Shown: positions 61,687 to 64,000 of the stretch, one piece after another
How the letters are laid out: each line of letters starts with the position of its first letter
How positions within the stretch are numbered: position 1 is the stretch's first letter
Assembly: GCF_050303215.1 (NCBI RefSeq)
Contig: NZ_JBNLBH010000077.1
Location: forward strand, 12,746-76,745
Direction of reading: 5' to 3'
Length of the DNA: 64,000 nucleotides
DNA from: Haliangium sp050303215
GTDB lineage: Bacteria > Myxococcota_A > Polyangia > Haliangiales > Haliangiaceae
The notes under the pieces: model-generated
Databases searched by the model: none
The model's input: only the letters and a program-made list of their open reading frames with translations
Told to the model about the DNA's origin: nothing
Program-made: the position numbers and the translations under genes

Positions 61687-63249
61687 ATGGAGGATCACGG
61701 TGGGAAGCTGGACAGAGCGCACAGGCAGCGGCACAGCGAGCGCCGCACGACCCCCGCAGCCGGTGGGACGCCGGGAAAACGAACGTTGACCATGGGGTTG
61801 CCGCTGCCGAGCTCTGGCGGCGTTCGAGCTCCACTGCCGGTGCAGAGACGGCGAGACCCTGCTGCCGAGGCCGTTCAATGGAAGCGCGCTGCTCCGATGG
61901 AGCTCATGTCGGACCTCGCCATGCGGCCAGACCAGTACGATGTGATCGTGCAACGGACGGCTGCGGGGAACGTCCAGCTCGGAGCACTTCCCGTTGATGG
62001 CAGCACCAACGCCAAAGCCGAGAGCAAACACGTCCACCAAGCGGCTGAGGCCGGGGTGCGTGGTGGTGGCGGCGCACTGCCGCACCTTGAGCGCATCCAG
62101 CGATCTTTCGGGCCTGAGCACGACGTACGCCACATCAAGGCGCATGTGGGCGGTGCGGCTGCCGAGGCCAGCGAGGCCATCGGTGCGTCGGCCTATGCTA
62201 CCGGCGATCGGGTCGGCTTCCGATCTGCGCCCGACCTCCACACGGCTGCCCATGAAGCAGCGCACGTCATTCAACAGCAGCAGGGGGTCCGACTCCAAGC
62301 CGGCGTCGGTCAGGTTGGCGATTCCTACGAGCGTCACGCGGATGTGGTGGCAGATCGAGTCGTGGCTGGGCAATCGGCCGCCGAGCTGTTGACAGGGGGT
62401 CCGACGGGTGCTGGGAGGACTGTATCCGCATCGGCTTGGGAAGGGAGCGGAAACGCGGATTACAGGGCTGATGTGACCTCATTCGTGGTTCAGAGAAAAT
62501 GTGACGCATGTGAATCCGGTGATGCGTCTGCACAATGCGAAGGCACAGCGTCACCCTCGGATCCAGCAGCGAGCGAAGCAGAAGAAGGCAGTACAGCGGT
62601 CGCGCGCCCAAATCTCCCTCCTGAAATACAGGAAGAGATCGATGGGTTGTTGGAACGAGCGGCGAGCCGTCCATCGGAAGAAGACTTGCGGCAAATCGGT
62701 CAGAAGGCAGCGCACATGCTAGGCCCCAGGAGAGTTGCCGCTATCGCACGTGAGGCTGGTGTACCCGGTGCCGATCGTCGCGAGCGAGAGGCAACGGAGG
62801 CGGGTGGCTCAGACGCCGCGGTTCAATCCAAGAACCCAGGGAGTCTCGTTCAGCGGCAGGCTGGGGAAGCGGCGGCTGGGGTTGCCGCAACCATGTGGTG
62901 GTTGACGCTCGTCGACGGGCCTCTGCCCATCGGGGACATCGTCTATGGAGCGTTGATTGTGGGCGCGGCCCTCACCGTGGCGCATTCGGCGACCAGTCGG
63001 CGCGCTCCGTCGAGGACTCGAACCAGAACGCGGACCCGGCGGAGAAGGACTTCCGGTAACTGCATGGAAATGGCGACAGCGTGCATGCTCACTTCGCTGG
63101 CAGACCTTCCGGGCAGCGTGTTTGGACAAAGTCGGTGTGCCATGTGTGCTGAGGTCTGCCGCAGAAACGGTGGGGTTTGGCCAACGAGAGCACCGACGAC
63201 GACAGGCTTCGTACGATGTGATTTCTGGAATTTTAGGAGCACACAATGA
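61687..63249 (+). CDS. DUF4157 (eCIS-core) protein with Cys-rich C-terminal candidate toxin domain
   Basis: A 520-residue protein. The ATG at 61687 has a strong GAGGAGAAGG just upstream. Residues about 130-230 form the DUF4157 domain, with zinc motif H189-E-A-A-H193 and the family pattern 'AYATGDRVGF...HEAAHVIQQQQG...YERHADVVAD'. DUF4157 proteins are frequent cargo of contractile injection systems and polymorphic toxins. After a helical linker comes a Gly/Ala-rich hydrophobic segment (DGPLPIGDIVYGALIVGAAL, about 410-430) seen before toxin domains. An Arg/Thr run follows, then a compact 60-residue domain with six Cys and one Trp-Pro (CAMCAEVCRRNGGVWP). The stop overlaps the next gene by 4 bp. 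The last 500 bp look less GC-rich than the surroundings. Confidence 0.82.
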   Translation: MEDHGGKLDRAHRQRHSERRTTPAAGGTPGKRTLTMGLPLPSSGGVRAPLPVQRRRDPAAEAVQWKRAAPMELMSDLAMRPDQYDVIVQRTAAGNVQLGALPVDGSTNAKAESKHVHQAAEAGVRGGGGALPHLERIQRSFGPEHDVRHIKAHVGGAAAEASEAIGASAYATGDRVGFRSAPDLHTAAHEAAHVIQQQQGVRLQAGVGQVGDSYERHADVVADRVVAGQSAAELLTGGPTGAGRTVSASAWEGSGNADYRADVTSFVVQRKCDACESGDASAQCEGTASPSDPAASEAEEGSTAVARPNLPPEIQEEIDGLLERAASRPSEEDLRQIGQKAAHMLGPRRVAAIAREAGVPGADRREREATEAGGSDAAVQSKNPGSLVQRQAGEAAAGVAATMWWLTLVDGPLPIGDIVYGALIVGAALTVAHSATSRRAPSRTRTRTRTRRRRTSGNCMEMATACMLTSLADLPGSVFGQSRCAMCAEVCRRNGGVWPTRAPTTTGFVRCDFWNFRSTQ

Positions 63250-63710
63250 GTAACTCGTCCAAACAGAGGCATGAGTTGTCGAGAGAGTTTGCCCGCGCGT
63301 TGGATGAAGTCGCTACCAAGGGTGACGAAACGAGCATGGACGCGCTCATGACAGCATACGACCAAGTTGAACGGTTCTTTCTGCCGAAAGTATCCGGGGC
63401 CGAGTCCATCGAGCTCGAGATCAAACGACGGGTCGCCGAGATGAAGTTCTATTCGGCGATAGACAAGGCCATGCCGTACGAGACCTGCTTGGACCTGTTC
63501 AGACAAATCCGACTGTTGGGGTACACCAGCCTCGAAAAGAAGGGTAACCTTGGCATCGTGTTTGCTAGGCATTGCCTACAGAATGGCAGAGATGAAGAAG
63601 CCTCCCTCCTCCTGCGAGATTTATCACTCGAGCTACACGCCGCCCTTCGGGACGGGGAGTCACTCGTGTATCGAGAAATGTTGGACCAGATTGCGTCAAT
63701 AGTGAACTGA
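63246..63710 (+). CDS. Small helical protein, candidate immunity partner of the DUF4157 protein
   Basis: A 154-residue cytosolic protein, acidic and predicted all-helical (HELSREFARALDEVATKGDE...SLLLRDLSLELHAALRDGES), without signal or membrane segment. No family was recognised. It starts inside the stop region of the DUF4157 gene (ATGA overlap), so it is translationally coupled to it. Its base composition is lower in GC than most of the window, like the 3' end of its partner. Overlap, small size, acidity and novelty are all usual for immunity proteins of polymorphic toxins; the role is inference. Confidence 0.65.
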   Translation: MSNSSKQRHELSREFARALDEVATKGDETSMDALMTAYDQVERFFLPKVSGAESIELEIKRRVAEMKFYSAIDKAMPYETCLDLFRQIRLLGYTSLEKKGNLGIVFARHCLQNGRDEEASLLLRDLSLELHAALRDGESLVYREMLDQIASIVN

Positions 63711-63831
63711 CCAGCGCATAAGGTCGCCCCGCATGCGGCATGACGTGGTGCAACCCGCCGCAGCAGCAGCGCCGCTGCGACACAGGGCGTTCGGCCTCGA
63801 GCGAGATGGCCGCCCTGGGCAGCTCGACGCC

Positions 63832-64000
63832 GACCGCTCGCTCGTAGGCACCGACCGCTCACTCGTAGGCACCGACCGCTCGCTCGTAGGCACCGACCGC
63901 TCACTCGTAGGCACCGACCGCTCACTCGTAGGCACCGACCGCTCACTCGTAGGCACCGACCGCTCACTCGTAGGCACCGACCGCTCACTCGTAGGCACCG
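63832..64000 (+). repeat. 21-bp tandem repeats running off the window
   Basis: Eight near-perfect units of GACCGCTCxCTCGTAGGCAC plus C (21 bp), where x is G in units 1 and 3 and A in the others. All changes are silent if read as TDRSLVG on the plus strand (frame open from the ATG at 63733 to the window edge) or as PTSERSV on the minus strand (frame open from the edge to a stop at 63696). They change V/A in the third frame. It is either the start of a heptad-repeat protein or a non-coding minisatellite; the sequence beyond 64000 is needed to tell. No spacers, so not a CRISPR. Confidence 0.85.

Noticed and set aside
63832..64000. Repeat array as a CRISPR
   Set aside because: Units are contiguous 21-bp copies with no spacers between them.

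Overview
This is a GC-rich bacterial segment that most resembles a myxobacterium of the Nannocystis/Enhygromyxa/Plesiocystis type. That placement is inference from gene content: four giant Ser/Thr-kinase-like/ATPase/GAF/histidine-kinase hybrids, many secreted lipoproteins with acidic or Cys-rich stretches, a sigma-54 activator, an ECF sigma factor, an A-T-TE synthetase and a DUF4157 effector-like protein. No rRNA, tRNA, IS element or CRISPR array was recognised. About 36 intact or edge-truncated genes and one clear pseudogene are supported.

Layout. 1-9.4 kb: a truncated lamin-tail-like secreted protein, a roughly 1 kb gene-free stretch, then a Nudix hydrolase, a serine-hydrolase lipoprotein, an M61-like metallopeptidase lipoprotein, a GH13 alpha-amylase lipoprotein and a VOC protein. 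9.7-28.9 kb: two family-1 hybrid kinases (9704 and 21387) flank a TetR/metallo-beta-lactamase pair, a sialidase-like lipoprotein, the shrunken remains of a TonB-dependent receptor, a DUF454 membrane protein and a Tat-exported toroid-like protein. They are followed by a divergent flavin-dependent dehydrogenase/SDR pair. 29.1-29.7 kb: two tandem 59-residue RiPP-type precursor peptides with near-identical leaders ending in Gly-Gly and different cores ending in CPI. 29.7-34.5 kb: a sigma-54 activator diverges from a di-haem cytochrome c peroxidase / Tat metallophosphoesterase / c-type cytochrome operon. The gap between them holds three tandem palindromes and an excellent -24/-12 promoter.

34.6-43.4 kb: a lysoplasmalogenase-like membrane protein, a dienelactone-hydrolase-like protein, a stand-alone A-T-TE synthetase, a short protein plus a Cys-box/beta-propeller protein, a lysozyme-like lipoprotein with a DQ repeat, and a sulfotransferase. 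43.4-54.0 kb: two tandem family-2 hybrid kinases whose N-terminal kinase domains have lost the three key catalytic residues. Their start-proximal upstream regions align without gaps. 54.2-61.5 kb: a YHYH-domain lipoprotein, a coiled-coil membrane protein, a PHM-like copper monooxygenase fused to a cytochrome c motif, an RCC1-repeat lipoprotein with acidic tracts, a divergent ECF sigma factor and a thioredoxin. 61.7-64 kb: a DUF4157 (eCIS-core) protein with a Cys-rich C-terminal domain overlaps a small partner gene by 4 bp, an arrangement typical of toxin/immunity pairs. The window ends in eight 21-bp tandem repeats.

How it fits together. The clearest regulated module is activator, palindromes, sigma-54 promoter and periplasmic redox operon. 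The RiPP precursors and the DUF4157 pair are the best candidates for undescribed biology. Much of the rest is envelope-facing: lipoproteins and exported hydrolases, with large sensory kinases probably integrating cytosolic signals.
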